Assembly: GCA_016845065.1 (NCBI GenBank)
Contig: JAERTG010000100.1
Location: 1 to 64,000 of the forward strand
Source of the DNA: Fidelibacterota bacterium
GTDB taxonomy: Bacteria > Fidelibacterota > UBA8477 > JABMPR01
Length of the DNA: 64,000 bases
Direction: 5' to 3'
Shown: piece by piece, positions 33,727 to 45,089 of the stretch
Layout: each line of letters opens with the position of its first letter
Position numbering within the stretch: the stretch's first letter is position 1
Made by a program: the position numbers and the translations under genes
Notes under the pieces: generated by a model
What the model saw: only the letters and a program-made list of their open reading frames with translations
Databases searched by the model: none
Told to the model about the DNA's origin: nothing

Positions 33727-35505
33727 TTATAGTGGCCAAATGATAGGTATCAGGATCACCCCCAGAATGCCAAGAATGAAATGTAGGGGGATCCCAGCAC
33801 GCATATAGTCCATATATCTATATCCACCAGGGGTGAACACCATTGTATTTGTCTGATATCCGTTTGGTGTCATAAATGATAGAGATGCGGCAAACATGAT
33901 GGTCATGATAAAAGGCATGGGATCAAGACCAAGAAACCACGCCGACTTGATAGCCAGTGGTGTCATAATAATAGCTGTTGCCGTGTGTGACAGGAAGGAA
34001 GTCATCAACATGGTTATAAAAAACAAGATTCCAATAAGACCCACATGACCAAATTTGCCACTGGCTGCAGTAATGATTCCACTTATTCTCTCAGATAAGT
34101 GTATAGTTTCCATGGCATCACCCAATGGAATGAGAGCAGCAATTAGGAATATGACTGACCAGTTTATGGATTTATAGGCTTCCTGGGCTGGTACAATTCC
34201 TGCAGCCATAACCAGAATTGCCCCCAGGAGCGATGCCTCCAGGATTGATAATAGATTGAGCGCGGCAATACCAACAACGATCGGTATGATGGCAACAGCT
34301 AGCCACCAATACTTGATTTTGTGCAGTTTCGTATCCAATTCTTCCAATATTATAAAATTTGGATCAGTATTTAAGGCTGCCATTCGTGTCCTAGAACCAA
34401 AAATAAGCAAAGTATCAAAATGTTTGAGTTTTACATGTGCCACTTTTGTTCGCATAAGCTCTCGATAACGACGAAGTGCTAGAACAAACAAACCATAGCG
34501 TCTCCGAAAGTCCACTTCCTTTAAGGAGGATCCCGCAAGACTTGAATTGGGAGATATCATAGCTTCCAATAACACATTCTCGTTATCAGCTAGTTCACTA
34601 TCGTTCATCTTGATATCAGTGAGAAGAAGGAGTTTTTGATCAGACCGAAAGACTTGTAATTTGTCTACAGAACATTGAACCAGGAGGATATCATCCTCTC
34701 TGAGAACAATGTTTCGCATATTGGTAGTGATATGATTACCGTGTCGAATAATCTCTAAAACCGTCAAGTCATAAATCTGTCCCAAATTCAAATCCATAAA
34801 CTTCCGTCCGTTTAGGGGTGAATCTTTTGGAATCTTTACTTCAGTCAGATAAGTACCCAGATGGTATTTCTTTGTCAAACCAGTCACGGGGACTCGAGAG
34901 GGTAGAATCCATTTTTGGGCAGCCAGAATATATATAAGTGTAGCAACCACCAGGATGACTCCCAATTTACTCAACTCAAATACACCTATATGGAATCCTG
35001 ACTGGAGTGCAATATCATTCACAATCAAATTAGTTGATGTTCCAATTACAGTACAGGTACCACCGACTATGGCAGCAAATGAAAGTGGCATCATTATTTT
35101 TGATGCACTTATTTTCAACCTGTGGGACAAGTCAGTTGCTACAGGAATTAAAATGGCGACCGTCGCAGTATTGTTAATAAAAGCAGAGAATATGCTCACC
35201 GATATCAAGAATAATGTGGTAACCAGCCAGTTTCTCCCACGTCCATTGTTCTCCAGCCATATTGTGAACACACGGATAAAACCGGTTTTTGTAAATGCAT
35301 GACTCAGGATGAACATCGCACCAATTGTTATAACGGCTTTATTTGAAAATCCACTGATTGCCTGATGTTTATCTATAAGACCTGAGAGTAATAACGCAGC
35401 CAAAACTAGCAGGGAGGTGACTTCAATGGGAAACCACTCTCTGATAAATGCGATAATTGATACAGTGAGTATCGTGAAGAAGATCAAAGTTTGAGTGTCC
35501 AACAT
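33727..35505 (-). CDS. SLC13/DASS-type anion permease with TrkA-C domains
   Basis: 592 residues. Two halves of membrane helices surround a cytoplasmic region (about 205-380) that contains two TrkA_C/RCK_C-like domains. Typical family strings are SAFINNTATVAILIP, IGTSTNLIVND and the C-terminal SHTATAIIMTPLA plus MTPNGYQTNTMVF. Members import sulfate, dicarboxylates or other anions with sodium. The TrkA_C pair fits the SLC13-permease subgroup often called a sulfate transporter. Convergent with the tRNA genes and divergent from uvrB. Substrate not determined by sequence. Confidence 0.87.
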   Translation of the reverse strand: MLDTQTLIFFTILTVSIIAFIREWFPIEVTSLLVLAALLLSGLIDKHQAISGFSNKAVITIGAMFILSHAFTKTGFIRVFTIWLENNGRGRNWLVTTLFLISVSIFSAFINNTATVAILIPVATDLSHRLKISASKIMMPLSFAAIVGGTCTVIGTSTNLIVNDIALQSGFHIGVFELSKLGVILVVATLIYILAAQKWILPSRVPVTGLTKKYHLGTYLTEVKIPKDSPLNGRKFMDLNLGQIYDLTVLEIIRHGNHITTNMRNIVLREDDILLVQCSVDKLQVFRSDQKLLLLTDIKMNDSELADNENVLLEAMISPNSSLAGSSLKEVDFRRRYGLFVLALRRYRELMRTKVAHVKLKHFDTLLIFGSRTRMAALNTDPNFIILEELDTKLHKIKYWWLAVAIIPIVVGIAALNLLSILEASLLGAILVMAAGIVPAQEAYKSINWSVIFLIAALIPLGDAMETIHLSERISGIITAASGKFGHVGLIGILFFITMLMTSFLSHTATAIIMTPLAIKSAWFLGLDPMPFIMTIMFAASLSFMTPNGYQTNTMVFTPGGYRYMDYMRAGIPLHFILGILGVILIPIIWPL

Positions 35506-35625
35506 GGTAGCATTTTAGGGCAGGTTGGTGTGAATGCAAATGGAAGGTTATATTAAAAAGAAAATAATACAATTTACTGCTCTTGGGTATTGTATCTCTG
35601 TCATATATGTATATTTTACGTCATT

Positions 35626-37617
35626 ATGGCAGAATTTAAACTAAAAACTGAATATTTACCCAGTGGCGATCAACCTGAAGCGATTGATGAACTTGTCGCA
35701 GGAATTAGATCTGATTCTCCCTTTCAAACATTGCTAGGTGTGACAGGAAGTGGTAAGACATACACTGTGGCGAATGTTATTCAATCAGTACAAAAACCAA
35801 CGCTTATCGTGTCTCACAATAAAACGCTGGCAGCTCAGTTATACGGAGAATTCAAGTCATTCTTCCCAGAGAATGCAGTTGAGTACTTCATATCTTATTA
35901 TGATTATTATCAGCCTGAGGCCTATCTACCTGTAACGGACACATTTATTGAAAAAGACATGTCAATGAATGAAGAGATAGACAAGCTGCGCTTGAAAGCA
36001 ACCAGTGCCTTATTATCTCGTAAGGATGTGATTGTAGTCGCCTCTGTTTCATGCATCTATGGTTTGGGAGATCCCCAGGAATACAAAAAGTCTCTGGTTA
36101 TCATAAATAAGGGGAAGAGCTACAATCAGCGTGATATTATGCGAAAACTGGTTGAAATATACTATGAGCGAAATGATATCAACTTTATACGTGGTAAATT
36201 CAGGGTACGTGGGGATGTGCTTGAAATATTTCCAGCCTACAATGAAAACGCAATTCGTATTGAGTTCTGGGGGAATCAGGTAACTGATATCATGACAGTT
36301 GACCCCCTTACCGGTGAAGTGCTGACCGAAGATGATGTCTGTGTTGTCTACCCGGCGCGTCACTTTGTCACATCCGACGAGCATATTGCTAAAGCCCTGG
36401 GACATATCGAAGAAGAACTCAAGGAACAGGTAGCAGAGTTTCGCATCAATAACCAGTTGCTTGAAGCCCAAAGAATAGAACAGCGCACCAAATTTGACAT
36501 GGAAATGCTCCGAGAAGTAGGCCATTGTTCAGGAATTGAAAATTATAGTCGCCATTTAACCGGTCGCAAACCAGGTGAAAGACCTTTCACGCTTCTGGAT
36601 TTCTTTCCCGAAGATTATCTGATGATCATTGACGAGTCCCATGTAACATTGCCTCAATTCAGGGGGATGTACAATGGGGACTATTCACGGAAAAGAAATC
36701 TGGTGGATTATGGGTTTCGTCTTCCATCTGCTCTTGACAACCGACCACTCAAATTGCCCGAATTTGAGAAATCTATGAATCAGGTCATTTTTACGACTGC
36801 AACACCTGCAGACTATGAGCTGGAAAAATCCGACGGCGTAGTGATTGAACAAGTAATTCGACCTACGGGACTATTGGATCCGATAATCGATCTACGATCG
36901 AGTGAGGGACAAATCGACGATCTGATGGAAGAAATCAATGAACGTGTTGCAAACAAGGAGCGTGTTCTGGTCGTCACTCTTACCAAACGAATGTCAGAAG
37001 ATCTCACAGATTATCTGACAAACTATAATTTGCGTGTTCGATATCTTCACTCAGAGATTGATAGTATTAAGCGTATCTCGATTCTCCGGGATCTTAGACT
37101 AGGTGAATTTGATGTCCTGGTGGGTATCAACCTCTTACGAGAGGGTTTGGATTTACCAGAAGTATCACTGGTTGCCATAATTGATGCTGATAAGGAGGGG
37201 TTTCTGAGGAGTAAAACATCACTCATGCAGATAGCTGGACGGGCTGCCAGGCATGCCAGCGGAAAGGTCATCCTTTATGCAGATAGGGTCACCGATAGTA
37301 TGCAATACCTATTGGATACGACTCAACAGCGTCGCGAGCGACAGATAGCGTACAATAATGAGCATGGTATCGTTCCTGAAACTATCTATAAAACCCAGGA
37401 AGAAATAATGGGGATTACCAGTGTTGCTGATGCCATGCAAAGTAAGGAAGAAGCTATCAAGGAAAGTCTAAAGAAATACGATACTGAGTACGTTACTGGT
37501 GAACTTCTGGATACGATGCGGCAAGATATGCTGAGAGCTGCGGAGGGACTTGACTTTGAAAAGGCTGCCATGATTCGGGATGAGATTAAAAAAGTCGAAA
37601 ACGAGATGAAGCGTTAA
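35626..37617 (+). CDS. uvrB: Excinuclease ABC subunit B
   Basis: 663 residues from the ATG at 35626 (the frame extends upstream but the conserved N terminus starts here). Walker A GVTGSGKT at residues 38-45, the beta-hairpin [10 protein letters not shown] that inserts at the lesion, DESH helicase motif, [11 protein letters not shown] and QIAGRAAR helicase motifs, and a C-terminal UVR domain (about 625-660). UvrB verifies DNA damage with UvrA and recruits UvrC. Four bases separate it from the next gene. Confidence 0.97.
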   Translation: MAEFKLKTEYLPSGDQPEAIDELVAGIRSDSPFQTLLGVTGSGKTYTVANVIQSVQKPTLIVSHNKTLAAQLYGEFKSFFPENAVEYFISYYDYYQPEAYLPVTDTFIEKDMSMNEEIDKLRLKATSALLSRKDVIVVASVSCIYGLGDPQEYKKSLVIINKGKSYNQRDIMRKLVEIYYERNDINFIRGKFRVRGDVLEIFPAYNENAIRIEFWGNQVTDIMTVDPLTGEVLTEDDVCVVYPARHFVTSDEHIAKALGHIEEELKEQVAEFRINNQLLEAQRIEQRTKFDMEMLREVGHCSGIENYSRHLTGRKPGERPFTLLDFFPEDYLMIIDESHVTLPQFRGMYNGDYSRKRNLVDYGFRLPSALDNRPLKLPEFEKSMNQVIFTTATPADYELEKSDGVVIEQVIRPTGLLDPIIDLRSSEGQIDDLMEEINERVANKERVLVVTLTKRMSEDLTDYLTNYNLRVRYLHSEIDSIKRISILRDLRLGEFDVLVGINLLREGLDLPEVSLVAIIDADKEGFLRSKTSLMQIAGRAARHASGKVILYADRVTDSMQYLLDTTQQRRERQIAYNNEHGIVPETIYKTQEEIMGITSVADAMQSKEEAIKESLKKYDTEYVTGELLDTMRQDMLRAAEGLDFEKAAMIRDEIKKVENEMKR

Positions 37618-37621
37618 AAGT

Positions 37622-38854
37622 ATGAGCAATTCTATGTATTTTGAAAATAATCGTACTGACACACTACAACAGAAATTTGGGATTCTGGGTAAGTCTGCAG
37701 GGGTCCAATCTATGTTGGAAACCATTGAACAGGTCGCTCCCACAGATATCTCAGTTCTGATTGCTGGTGAGAGTGGATCGGGAAAGGAATTGGTTGCCTC
37801 TGCACTTCATAAACATTCTCGCAGATCACATAAACCATTTGTCATTGTTAATTGTGGGGCAATTCCTGCGGGAATCATAGAAAGTGAATTGTTTGGACAC
37901 AAGAAGGGTGCTTTCACCGGTGCAGGGAGTGATAGAAAGGGATATTTTCAGGCTGCTGATGGAGGTACCATATTTCTTGATGAAATAGGTGAAACACCTC
38001 TAGAGACACAGGTGAAGCTGTTACGTGTCCTTGAGCAAGGTGAGTTTCTACCCGTTGGCTCATCATCTTCAATGAAGGTAGATGTACGGATAGTAGCCGC
38101 TTCCAATAGAAATCTGGAAAAAGAGGTGGATTCCGGCTCATTTAGAAAAGATTTGTTCTATCGCCTTAAAGCAATCACCATTACCGTACCATCACTCAGG
38201 GATAGACGAGATGACATCGCTATTCTAGCCAATAAATTTGCCAACGATTGTGCCATTCGAAACCAAATCTTGTTTAAAGGGTTTTCAGAAGGGGCTTTGA
38301 AGGTAATGAGTCAGCATCGCTGGCCAGGAAACATCCGCGAGTTAAAGAATTTCATAGAAAGTATGGTTATTCTTGAAAAGGGTGGTGTGATCAAGACGGA
38401 AGTGATTTATAGATATTTGAATGCTGAATCTAGTCCAACTGAGCTCAATCCCTTACTGCCTGTTAAGTTGGATCGCAATGTGGATCAGGCTGAGCGGGAA
38501 CTCATACTCCAACAACTCTTTATGCTTCGTCGTGAAATTGCCGAGATGAAAGATCTGATTGATCAAGGGTTGACACCCCGGCCAGCAAGTGAAGGTGATG
38601 GTGATGAATATCACCCTGCGCTTGAAGTACTACCTGATGATCATCAAAATGAAGTACACACTGATGAAAACGTCACCATTCTTAACCCTCAGATGCTGGG
38701 CACGCTTACGGCTGCTCAGGTTGAGAAAGAGCTCATCACGAGGAGCCTGGAACGATTTAATTTTAACAAACGTAAAACAGCTCAGGCACTACAAATGGCC
38801 GAACGCACACTCTATAGAAAGATAAAAGAGTATGAAATTGTTAAAGAAAATTAG
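37622..38854 (+). CDS. Sigma-54-dependent activator (AAA+ bEBP) without receiver domain
   Basis: 410 residues. The AAA+ domain has Walker A GESGSGKE (49-56), the sigma-54 contact loop GAFTGA (96-101), Walker B GGTIFLDE and the R-finger region FRKDLFYRLK. A helical, acidic linker (about 270-355) precedes a Fis-type HTH ([28 protein letters not shown]). The N-terminal regulatory domain is only about 20 residues, so activity may be set by partner proteins or expression. It needs RpoN, not seen here. A sigma-54-like element lies before dnaK. Overlaps the lptE-like gene by 23 bases. Confidence 0.9.
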   Translation: MSNSMYFENNRTDTLQQKFGILGKSAGVQSMLETIEQVAPTDISVLIAGESGSGKELVASALHKHSRRSHKPFVIVNCGAIPAGIIESELFGHKKGAFTGAGSDRKGYFQAADGGTIFLDEIGETPLETQVKLLRVLEQGEFLPVGSSSSMKVDVRIVAASNRNLEKEVDSGSFRKDLFYRLKAITITVPSLRDRRDDIAILANKFANDCAIRNQILFKGFSEGALKVMSQHRWPGNIRELKNFIESMVILEKGGVIKTEVIYRYLNAESSPTELNPLLPVKLDRNVDQAERELILQQLFMLRREIAEMKDLIDQGLTPRPASEGDGDEYHPALEVLPDDHQNEVHTDENVTILNPQMLGTLTAAQVEKELITRSLERFNFNKRKTAQALQMAERTLYRKIKEYEIVKEN

Positions 38855-39353
38855 TCCCGTACTGCTCTCAGTCATTTTCCTCGCAGGGTGTGGGATCTAT
38901 TCATTCAAAGGTAGTATCCCTGATCATCTTCATGATGTTGAGCTGGTCACTTTTAAGAATTTGACTACTGAATTTGCCGTGGAGACAGATATAGAGGAAG
39001 CACTGACGGAACGAATGCTGAACGAGCAATTACTTTCACTCTCCTCAAAAGAATCACCAGATTCTCATATTGAAGGCAAAATTAATAGCATCACTGATAA
39101 GCCTAATAGCTTTGATGAGAACGAAAACATTTTAGAATATCGTCTTGAATTCCGCGGAGAGGTCATCTGGTATGATCATATTCGTGAGACGGAGATTTTT
39201 AAAAAGAATTATACGGTTTTCGGAACCTACTTTAGTGAGGATGAAAATGCCAATCGAAGTGACTCTGAAAAACTCGTGCGCGAAGATGCGTATACTGAAA
39301 CGATTGAAAAGCTAATTGATTTTATAATCGAATCGATGACGGAAGAATGGTAG
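38832..39353 (+). CDS. LptE-like LPS-assembly lipoprotein
   Basis: 173 residues. A lipoprotein signal with lipobox LAGC (Cys near 20), then [13 protein letters not shown] and [12 protein letters not shown], the typical start of FCB LptE-family proteins. LptE plugs the LptD barrel in the outer membrane during LPS export; LptD is not in this window. The start lies within the end of the activator gene, so translation is probably coupled. Confidence 0.75.
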   Translation: MKLLKKISPVLLSVIFLAGCGIYSFKGSIPDHLHDVELVTFKNLTTEFAVETDIEEALTERMLNEQLLSLSSKESPDSHIEGKINSITDKPNSFDENENILEYRLEFRGEVIWYDHIRETEIFKKNYTVFGTYFSEDENANRSDSEKLVREDAYTETIEKLIDFIIESMTEEW

Positions 39354-39355
39354 AA

Positions 39356-40669
39356 ATGGAAAAACAAAACACAGATATCCAAGAGCATTTTATTCAAAAT
39401 GCGAAAGATTTCGTAGGAGAGACAGTCACACTAAAAGGATGGGCCTACAACATCCGTAAAGGTGGCAAAATATGGTTCTTGCTACTTAGAGATGGTACAG
39501 GCATTATGCAATGTGTGGTGACTAAATTTGATGCAGATGAGGCTTCATTCGATGTAAAGACCCTGATCACCCAGGAATCATCAGTAATGGTTACTGGTGA
39601 GGTCAAGGAAGAGCCAAGATCACCAGGTGGATATGAGATGCTGGTGAAATCCATGGAATTGGTCTCAGTGGCTGATGAATATCCCATATCGAAGAAAGAG
39701 CACGGAACTGACTACTTAATGGATAATCGCCACCTGTGGCTGCGTTCAAAAAGACAGCATGCAATCATCCGCATTCGCCATACGATTGTCAAAGCTATTA
39801 GAGATTATTTCGATGATCGTGATTTTACGCTCGTGGATACTCCCATCTTCCAACAGGCAGCTACTGAAGGCACTGCAACACTTTTTGAGACTGAATATTT
39901 CGGTGAGAAAGCATTCTTGACTCAAAGTGGACAATTGTACGGGGAAGCTGGTGCCGCAGCCTTTGGAAAAATCTACTGCTTTGGACCGACCTTTAGAGCA
40001 GAAAAATCCAAAACACGCCGACATCTCACTGAATTCTGGATGGTTGAGCCGGAAATGGCCTATTATGATCTGGATATGAACATGGATGTTGCTGAAGATT
40101 TTGTTTCCTACATTGTATCTCAAGTATTGGAACATCGGAGGCCTGAATTGGAGACACTCGAACGAGACATTTCTAAACTAGAGGCTATTCAGACACCCTT
40201 TCCACGCATATCCTACACTGATGCGGTGAAGATCTTGAACGATAACGGTGTTGATTTTAAATGGGGTGATGATTTTGGTGGTGGGGATGAAACAATTATC
40301 TCAAGCCAGTTTGATAGTCCAGTGATGGTACATCGGTATCCATCCGCGATTAAGGCTTTTTACATGAAGCGAGATCCTGAAAATGATAAACAGGCTATGG
40401 CTCTGGATATGCTTGCGCCTGAGGGGTATGGAGAAATTATCGGTGGATCACAGCGTGAAGATGACATGGAAGCCCTGGTTGCAAGAATTAAGGAGGATGG
40501 AGCCACAGAAGAGGATTACAGCTGGTATCTTGACCTGCGTCGATATGGTTCTTTTCCCCACTCAGGCTTTGGTCTGGGAGTAGAACGGGTTGTATCTTGG
40601 TTATGCGGTCTCCAGCATATTCGTGAGACCATTCCATTCCCAAGGACCATATCACGTCTCAACCCATGA
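39356..40669 (+). CDS. asnS: Asparaginyl-tRNA synthetase
   Basis: 437 residues from ATG 39356, chosen because GGAAGA at 39341 is at a good distance; an ATG at 39347 overlaps the upstream stop. An N-terminal OB-fold ([24 protein letters not shown]), class II motif 2 [23 protein letters not shown], and motif 3 [21 protein letters not shown]. The terminal [11 protein letters not shown] favours AsnRS over AspRS. Its presence means tRNA-Asn is charged directly. Overlaps the next gene by 4 bases. Confidence 0.94.
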   Translation: MEKQNTDIQEHFIQNAKDFVGETVTLKGWAYNIRKGGKIWFLLLRDGTGIMQCVVTKFDADEASFDVKTLITQESSVMVTGEVKEEPRSPGGYEMLVKSMELVSVADEYPISKKEHGTDYLMDNRHLWLRSKRQHAIIRIRHTIVKAIRDYFDDRDFTLVDTPIFQQAATEGTATLFETEYFGEKAFLTQSGQLYGEAGAAAFGKIYCFGPTFRAEKSKTRRHLTEFWMVEPEMAYYDLDMNMDVAEDFVSYIVSQVLEHRRPELETLERDISKLEAIQTPFPRISYTDAVKILNDNGVDFKWGDDFGGGDETIISSQFDSPVMVHRYPSAIKAFYMKRDPENDKQAMALDMLAPEGYGEIIGGSQREDDMEALVARIKEDGATEEDYSWYLDLRRYGSFPHSGFGLGVERVVSWLCGLQHIRETIPFPRTISRLNP

Positions 40670-41139
40670 CCAATCCTTCACCTAAAACACGGATTGCCAT
40701 TATTGGTGCCAGGGAGGCAACTCCTGAAGGTATCACATTCGCCTACGAAACGGGAAAACTCCTGGCTGAGAAAGGTGTCATTCTTTATACAGGCGGAGGC
40801 CTGGGCATAATGGAGGCAGCCAGCAAGGGGGCAAGAACTGCTGATGGTATCGTTGTAGGTATTCTTAAAGGCTCAGACGGTACTGACGCCAATAGTTACA
40901 TCGATGTTCCTGTTATGACGGGTATGGGTGATCTCAGAAATGCAATCATCATCCGATCTGTTCATGCTGCTATTGCAGTAGAGGGGGCCTTTGGGACACT
41001 CTCAGAAATCGCCTACACCCTTGGGTATGGCAAACCAGTTGTTGGGTATAATTCGTGGGATATCAAGGGGTTAGAGTCCGTAAGTACTCCTGAGATTGCT
41101 GTGAAGAGGATTTTTGACCTGCTTGGGAAATCTGATTGA
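40666..41139 (+). CDS. TIGR00725 / LOG-like Rossmann protein
   Basis: 157 residues with a lysine-decarboxylase-like (LOG) Rossmann fold: [28 protein letters not shown] (nucleotide-binding), and the [13 protein letters not shown] segment resembling PGGxGTxxE. LOG proteins are phosphoribohydrolases, but the short TIGR00725 subgroup has no proven reaction. Four-base overlap with asnS and one-base overlap (TGATG) with nadE place it in a tight operon. Confidence 0.82.
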   Translation: MTNPSPKTRIAIIGAREATPEGITFAYETGKLLAEKGVILYTGGGLGIMEAASKGARTADGIVVGILKGSDGTDANSYIDVPVMTGMGDLRNAIIIRSVHAAIAVEGAFGTLSEIAYTLGYGKPVVGYNSWDIKGLESVSTPEIAVKRIFDLLGKSD

Positions 41140-42782
41140 TGCAGAATGATCTCAAGCTGGCTATTGCCCAGGTGAACCCAACTGTTGGTGCTTTACGAGC
41201 GAATACGGAACAGGCTTTGGATATTATGGAGAAGATGGAATCATCAGGAAATGATTTACTGGTCTTTCCTGAAATGTTCATCCCCGGTTATCCTGCACAA
41301 GATCTAATCCTTGAAAAACATTTCATCCTGGAAAATCTAAAGATGGTGGACGAGCTGGCCGCTGCCTCAGGTGACATGCTGACCCTTATTGGAGCAATTC
41401 ATTATGATGGGACTGATACATTCAATGGTGTTGCAGTGCTACAGCATGGTAAACTGATCCAATGGGTTCATAAGTCGCTGCTACCCACCTATGATGTATT
41501 TGATGAATGGCGTTACTTTAAACCCGGTCGCGACAATAAGCCTGTCGCAATAACTTTCCGGAATGGAGAAAAATTGCGCCTCGGGATTCATATTTGTGAA
41601 GACCTTTGGGATGAAAATATTGACTATAAGATTTGTGATATATTGGGGGATAGTGGAGTTGATCTCTTTATAAACCTATCTGCATCACCTTTCGTTACAA
41701 ATAAGTATATTGAGCGTAGTCGACTGATAACCAGAAAGATAGAGAATTTCAATAAACCATATATTTATGTGAATTTAATTGGTGGACAGGATCAACTGGT
41801 ATTCGATGGGATGTCAATGGTCGCTGATGAAAATGGTGACTGGGTGCATATTTCCCCACAATTTGATGAGAGCATATCTGAGCTGATTCTGCCAGCTTCA
41901 TCTCGCTCAGATTCTACCATTGAGCTACCGGATATATCCAAGGAGGAACAAGTATTCAAGGGATTGGTCCTTGGAGTTCATGATTATTTCACAAAAACGG
42001 GTCATTCCAGAGCAGTACTAGGCTTGTCCGGTGGAATCGATTCTGCTGTTACTGCTGCTATTGCCGTGGAAGCTTTGGGTGCAGACAATGTTCTAGGGAT
42101 AGCTATGCCGTCTAAGTATTCATCTGAGCATAGTGTTACCGATGCAGAAGTCCTTGCTAAGAATCTTGGTATGAACTACATAAACGTACCTATTAACAAC
42201 ATTTTCGATGGATTTCAAAGTACCTATTCTCAAACTCTTGGTTCCCCCATAACAGGATTACCCGAAGAAAATTTACAAGCACGTATTCGAGGTAATATCC
42301 TCATGAGTTTCTCTAACAAAGATGGTAGTCTACTCCTCACAACCGGGAACAAAACTGAAATTGCGTTGGGCTATTGTACACTCTACGGAGATATGTCTGG
42401 CGGGTTGGCTGTGATCAGCGATATTGGAAAACGAATGGTCTATCGACTTGCTAAATTCTATAACCAGATTAAACGCACCGTTGTAATACCTGAAAACACC
42501 ATCACTAAAGAACCCAGTGCCGAACTTCGGGACAACCAGGTCGACCCCTTTGATTATGAAGTAGTAGGTCCCCTGGTAAATGCAATTATTGAAGAACATT
42601 CGGACCTGGCTACCCTTGTTGCAAAGGGATGGGATGAAACTCTTGTGAAGGAATTGTTGCATAAAGTGCGAATCAATGAGTATAAACGTCAGCAAATGCC
42701 CCCTGGTATACGCGTATCCTCAAAAGCATTTGGCATCGGCCGACGTATGCCAATCGTGAATCACTACCGTCAAGATAAGTAA
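41139..42782 (+). CDS. nadE: Glutamine-dependent NAD+ synthetase
   Basis: 547 residues. The N-terminal CN-hydrolase amidase (about 1-255) has the Glu in VFPEMFIPGYP, Lys in VHKSLLPTYDVF and nucleophile Cys in GIHICEDLWD. The C-terminal synthetase (about 270-545) has the PP-loop LGLSGGIDSAVTAAI and TGNKTEIALGYCTLYGDM. It makes NAD+ from deamido-NAD+, ATP and glutamine-derived ammonia. The ATG overlaps the preceding stop by one base. Confidence 0.96.
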   Translation: MQNDLKLAIAQVNPTVGALRANTEQALDIMEKMESSGNDLLVFPEMFIPGYPAQDLILEKHFILENLKMVDELAAASGDMLTLIGAIHYDGTDTFNGVAVLQHGKLIQWVHKSLLPTYDVFDEWRYFKPGRDNKPVAITFRNGEKLRLGIHICEDLWDENIDYKICDILGDSGVDLFINLSASPFVTNKYIERSRLITRKIENFNKPYIYVNLIGGQDQLVFDGMSMVADENGDWVHISPQFDESISELILPASSRSDSTIELPDISKEEQVFKGLVLGVHDYFTKTGHSRAVLGLSGGIDSAVTAAIAVEALGADNVLGIAMPSKYSSEHSVTDAEVLAKNLGMNYINVPINNIFDGFQSTYSQTLGSPITGLPEENLQARIRGNILMSFSNKDGSLLLTTGNKTEIALGYCTLYGDMSGGLAVISDIGKRMVYRLAKFYNQIKRTVVIPENTITKEPSAELRDNQVDPFDYEVVGPLVNAIIEEHSDLATLVAKGWDETLVKELLHKVRINEYKRQQMPPGIRVSSKAFGIGRRMPIVNHYRQDK

Positions 42783-42863
42783 TACACCCAAATCTTTATA
42801 GTATGATATGCCATAACGGCGTATTCTCTGTGATAAATGCGCCAATATAGCATGTATTCTGGG

Positions 42864-42880
42864 TTGGCACAGGACTTGTC
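42864..42880 (+). promoter_or_regulatory. Possible sigma-54-like promoter upstream of dnaK
   Basis: TTGGCAC, five bases, then TTGTC, compared with the sigma-54 consensus TGGCAC-N5-TTGC. The -24 element is perfect and the -12 element differs by T for C. It lies about 60 bases before the dnaK ATG. No CIRCE repeat or clear sigma-70 -10 box at proper spacing was found. Tentative. Confidence 0.3.
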
Positions 42881-42940
42881 ATTGTAGTGTCGATATGAAT
42901 TGTGAAACAAATATCAGAAAACATATAAACGAGGTGAAAA

Positions 42941-44860
42941 ATGGGTAAAGTCATTGGTATCGATTTAGGTACCACTAATTCTTGTGTTTCCGTAATCGAG
43001 GGGAAAGACTCAGTTGTTATTACGAACGCTGAAGGAGGGAGAACCACTCCCTCTGTTGTTGCATTCACAAAAGAGGGGAATCGTCTTGTAGGACAGCCTG
43101 CTAAGCGACAGGCCATCACAAATCCTACCAACACAATCTATTCTGTAAAAAGATTTATGGGTCGCAAGTTTAGTGAAGTTGAACGCGAAATCGAAGAAGT
43201 CCCTTATCAGGTTGTAAGTGGTCCTGGTGGCCGCAGCCAGATACAGGTAGGAGATGATTCCTACTCGCCACCGGAAATCTCAGCAATGGTACTTCAGAAG
43301 ATGAAACAAACTGCTGAAGAATATCTCGGTGAAAAAGTGGATGATGCTGTAGTTACTGTGCCTGCCTACTTCAATGATTCCCAGCGTCAGGCTACGAAAG
43401 ATGCCGGTAAAATTGCTGGTTTAAATGTATTACGCATTATCAACGAGCCAACTGCAGCTGCACTAGCATATGGTCTAGACAAAAAGAATGATGAAACCAT
43501 TGCTGTCTTTGACCTTGGTGGTGGAACTTTTGATGTTTCCATTCTGGAACTAGGTGATGGCGTTTTCGAAGTAAAGTCTACCAATGGTGATACTCACCTT
43601 GGTGGAGATGATTGGGATCAGGCTATCATTGAATGGCTTGTGAGTGAGTTCAAGAAATCTGAAGGTATTGACCTTTCAAAAGATGCCATGGGCATGCAAA
43701 GACTCAAAGAGGCTGCTGAGAAAGCTAAAGTCGAGCTTTCAAGTACTAGTTCGACTGAGATCAATCTTCCATATATTACAGCCGATCAAACAGGTCCAAA
43801 GCACCTGGTACTCACACTTTCTCGAGCCAAATTTGAAGATTTGACAGCGGATCTCTTTAAACGACTAAAACAGCCATGTTTAAATGCAATTAAGGATGCT
43901 GGACTTGCAGCCAGTGAAATTAATGAAGTAATTCTCGTTGGTGGGTCGACTCGTATTCCTAAAGTACAGGAAATCGTACAGGACATATTTGGAAAAGAAC
44001 CAAACCGTGGTGTAAATCCTGATGAAGTAGTTGCCATGGGTGCTGCTATCCAGGGTGGTGTACTTTCAGGAACCGTCTCTGATGTCTTGCTACTTGATGT
44101 AACGCCACTTTCAGTTGGTATTGAAACTCTCGGTGGTGTTTGTACTCGTCTAATCGAAAGAAATACCACAATCCCAACCAAGAAGAGTGAGACTTTCTCA
44201 ACTGCCGCCGACAATCAAACTCAGGTAGAAATCCACATCTTACAGGGTGAACGGCAGATGGCAGCTGACAATAAATCGATGGGACGCTTTATTTTAGATG
44301 GTATTCCACCTGCTCCACGAGGGATGCCACAGGTTGAAGTTACTTTTGATATTGATGCGAATGGTATCATGCACGTATCAGCGAAAGACAAAGCATCCGG
44401 TAAGGAACAATCAATTCGGATCGAGGCATCGAGCGGGTTAACTGATGCTGAAAAGGAAGAAATGATCAATGATGCCGAGAAACATGCTGAGGAAGATACC
44501 AAAGCAAGGGAGCTCATTGATACCAAAAATCAGGCAGATGCCATGATTTACTCAACCGAGAAGAACCTCAAAGAGTATGGCGACAAAGTTCCTGGTGAAA
44601 TGCGAGCCATGATAGAGGAAAAAGTTGAAGCATTAAAATCTGCTAACAGCGGAACCGATAAGGATGCAATTGACAAAGCCATTGCTGACCTTACTGAAAT
44701 ATGGAATCAGGCCTCTGGATCCATGTATGAAGCTGTTAAGGATGATGCTGAACAGCCTGCGGCAGAAGGTGCCGAACAAGCTGGCGGAAATACGTCTGGT
44801 GAAGAAGAAGTAGAAGAAGCCGATTTTGAAGTAGTAGACGAAGCCGAGCCAAAAAAGTAG
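42941..44860 (+). CDS. dnaK: Molecular chaperone DnaK (Hsp70)
   Basis: 639 residues. The ATPase domain starts GIDLGTTNS (6-14), with [15 protein letters not shown] and [11 protein letters not shown]. The substrate-binding domain follows [14 protein letters not shown], then a helical lid and an acidic tail with [14 protein letters not shown], the end that binds co-chaperones. Full length. GAGGTGA precedes the ATG. dnaJ and grpE are not adjacent, and a terminator follows, so it is probably monocistronic. Confidence 0.97.
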   Translation: MGKVIGIDLGTTNSCVSVIEGKDSVVITNAEGGRTTPSVVAFTKEGNRLVGQPAKRQAITNPTNTIYSVKRFMGRKFSEVEREIEEVPYQVVSGPGGRSQIQVGDDSYSPPEISAMVLQKMKQTAEEYLGEKVDDAVVTVPAYFNDSQRQATKDAGKIAGLNVLRIINEPTAAALAYGLDKKNDETIAVFDLGGGTFDVSILELGDGVFEVKSTNGDTHLGGDDWDQAIIEWLVSEFKKSEGIDLSKDAMGMQRLKEAAEKAKVELSSTSSTEINLPYITADQTGPKHLVLTLSRAKFEDLTADLFKRLKQPCLNAIKDAGLAASEINEVILVGGSTRIPKVQEIVQDIFGKEPNRGVNPDEVVAMGAAIQGGVLSGTVSDVLLLDVTPLSVGIETLGGVCTRLIERNTTIPTKKSETFSTAADNQTQVEIHILQGERQMAADNKSMGRFILDGIPPAPRGMPQVEVTFDIDANGIMHVSAKDKASGKEQSIRIEASSGLTDAEKEEMINDAEKHAEEDTKARELIDTKNQADAMIYSTEKNLKEYGDKVPGEMRAMIEEKVEALKSANSGTDKDAIDKAIADLTEIWNQASGSMYEAVKDDAEQPAAEGAEQAGGNTSGEEEVEEADFEVVDEAEPKK

Positions 44861-44899
44861 ACAAATGATGCGGAGCAGCTGTTCCGACATCAATTAAGT

Positions 44900-44947
44900 A
44901 AAAGGAAATGATCAGATAACTCCGTGTTATTCTGGTCATTTTCTTTT
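44900..44947 (+). terminator. Terminator after dnaK
   Basis: AAAAGGAAATGATCAGATAAC pairs, with a few mismatches, with GTTATTCTGGTCATTTTCTTTT across a short loop, ending in a T-rich tract (TTTTCTTTT). Confidence 0.75.
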
Positions 44948-45089
44948 AGACAAGCTCTAATACCTTGAGTTACTCGCTCATATTCTCTTAAAGATCAGAA
45001 GTAAATTGGTGAACCATTCTGGTTCTAAGTGGTAGAAATATGGAAAAACCTCTATAAATTCAAGGCCAAATGAAAGGGCAGATGAGCAG

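Noticed and set aside
42783-42940. CIRCE (HrcA) operator upstream of dnaK
   Set aside because: No TTAGCACTC-N9-GAGTGCTAA-like inverted repeat is present.
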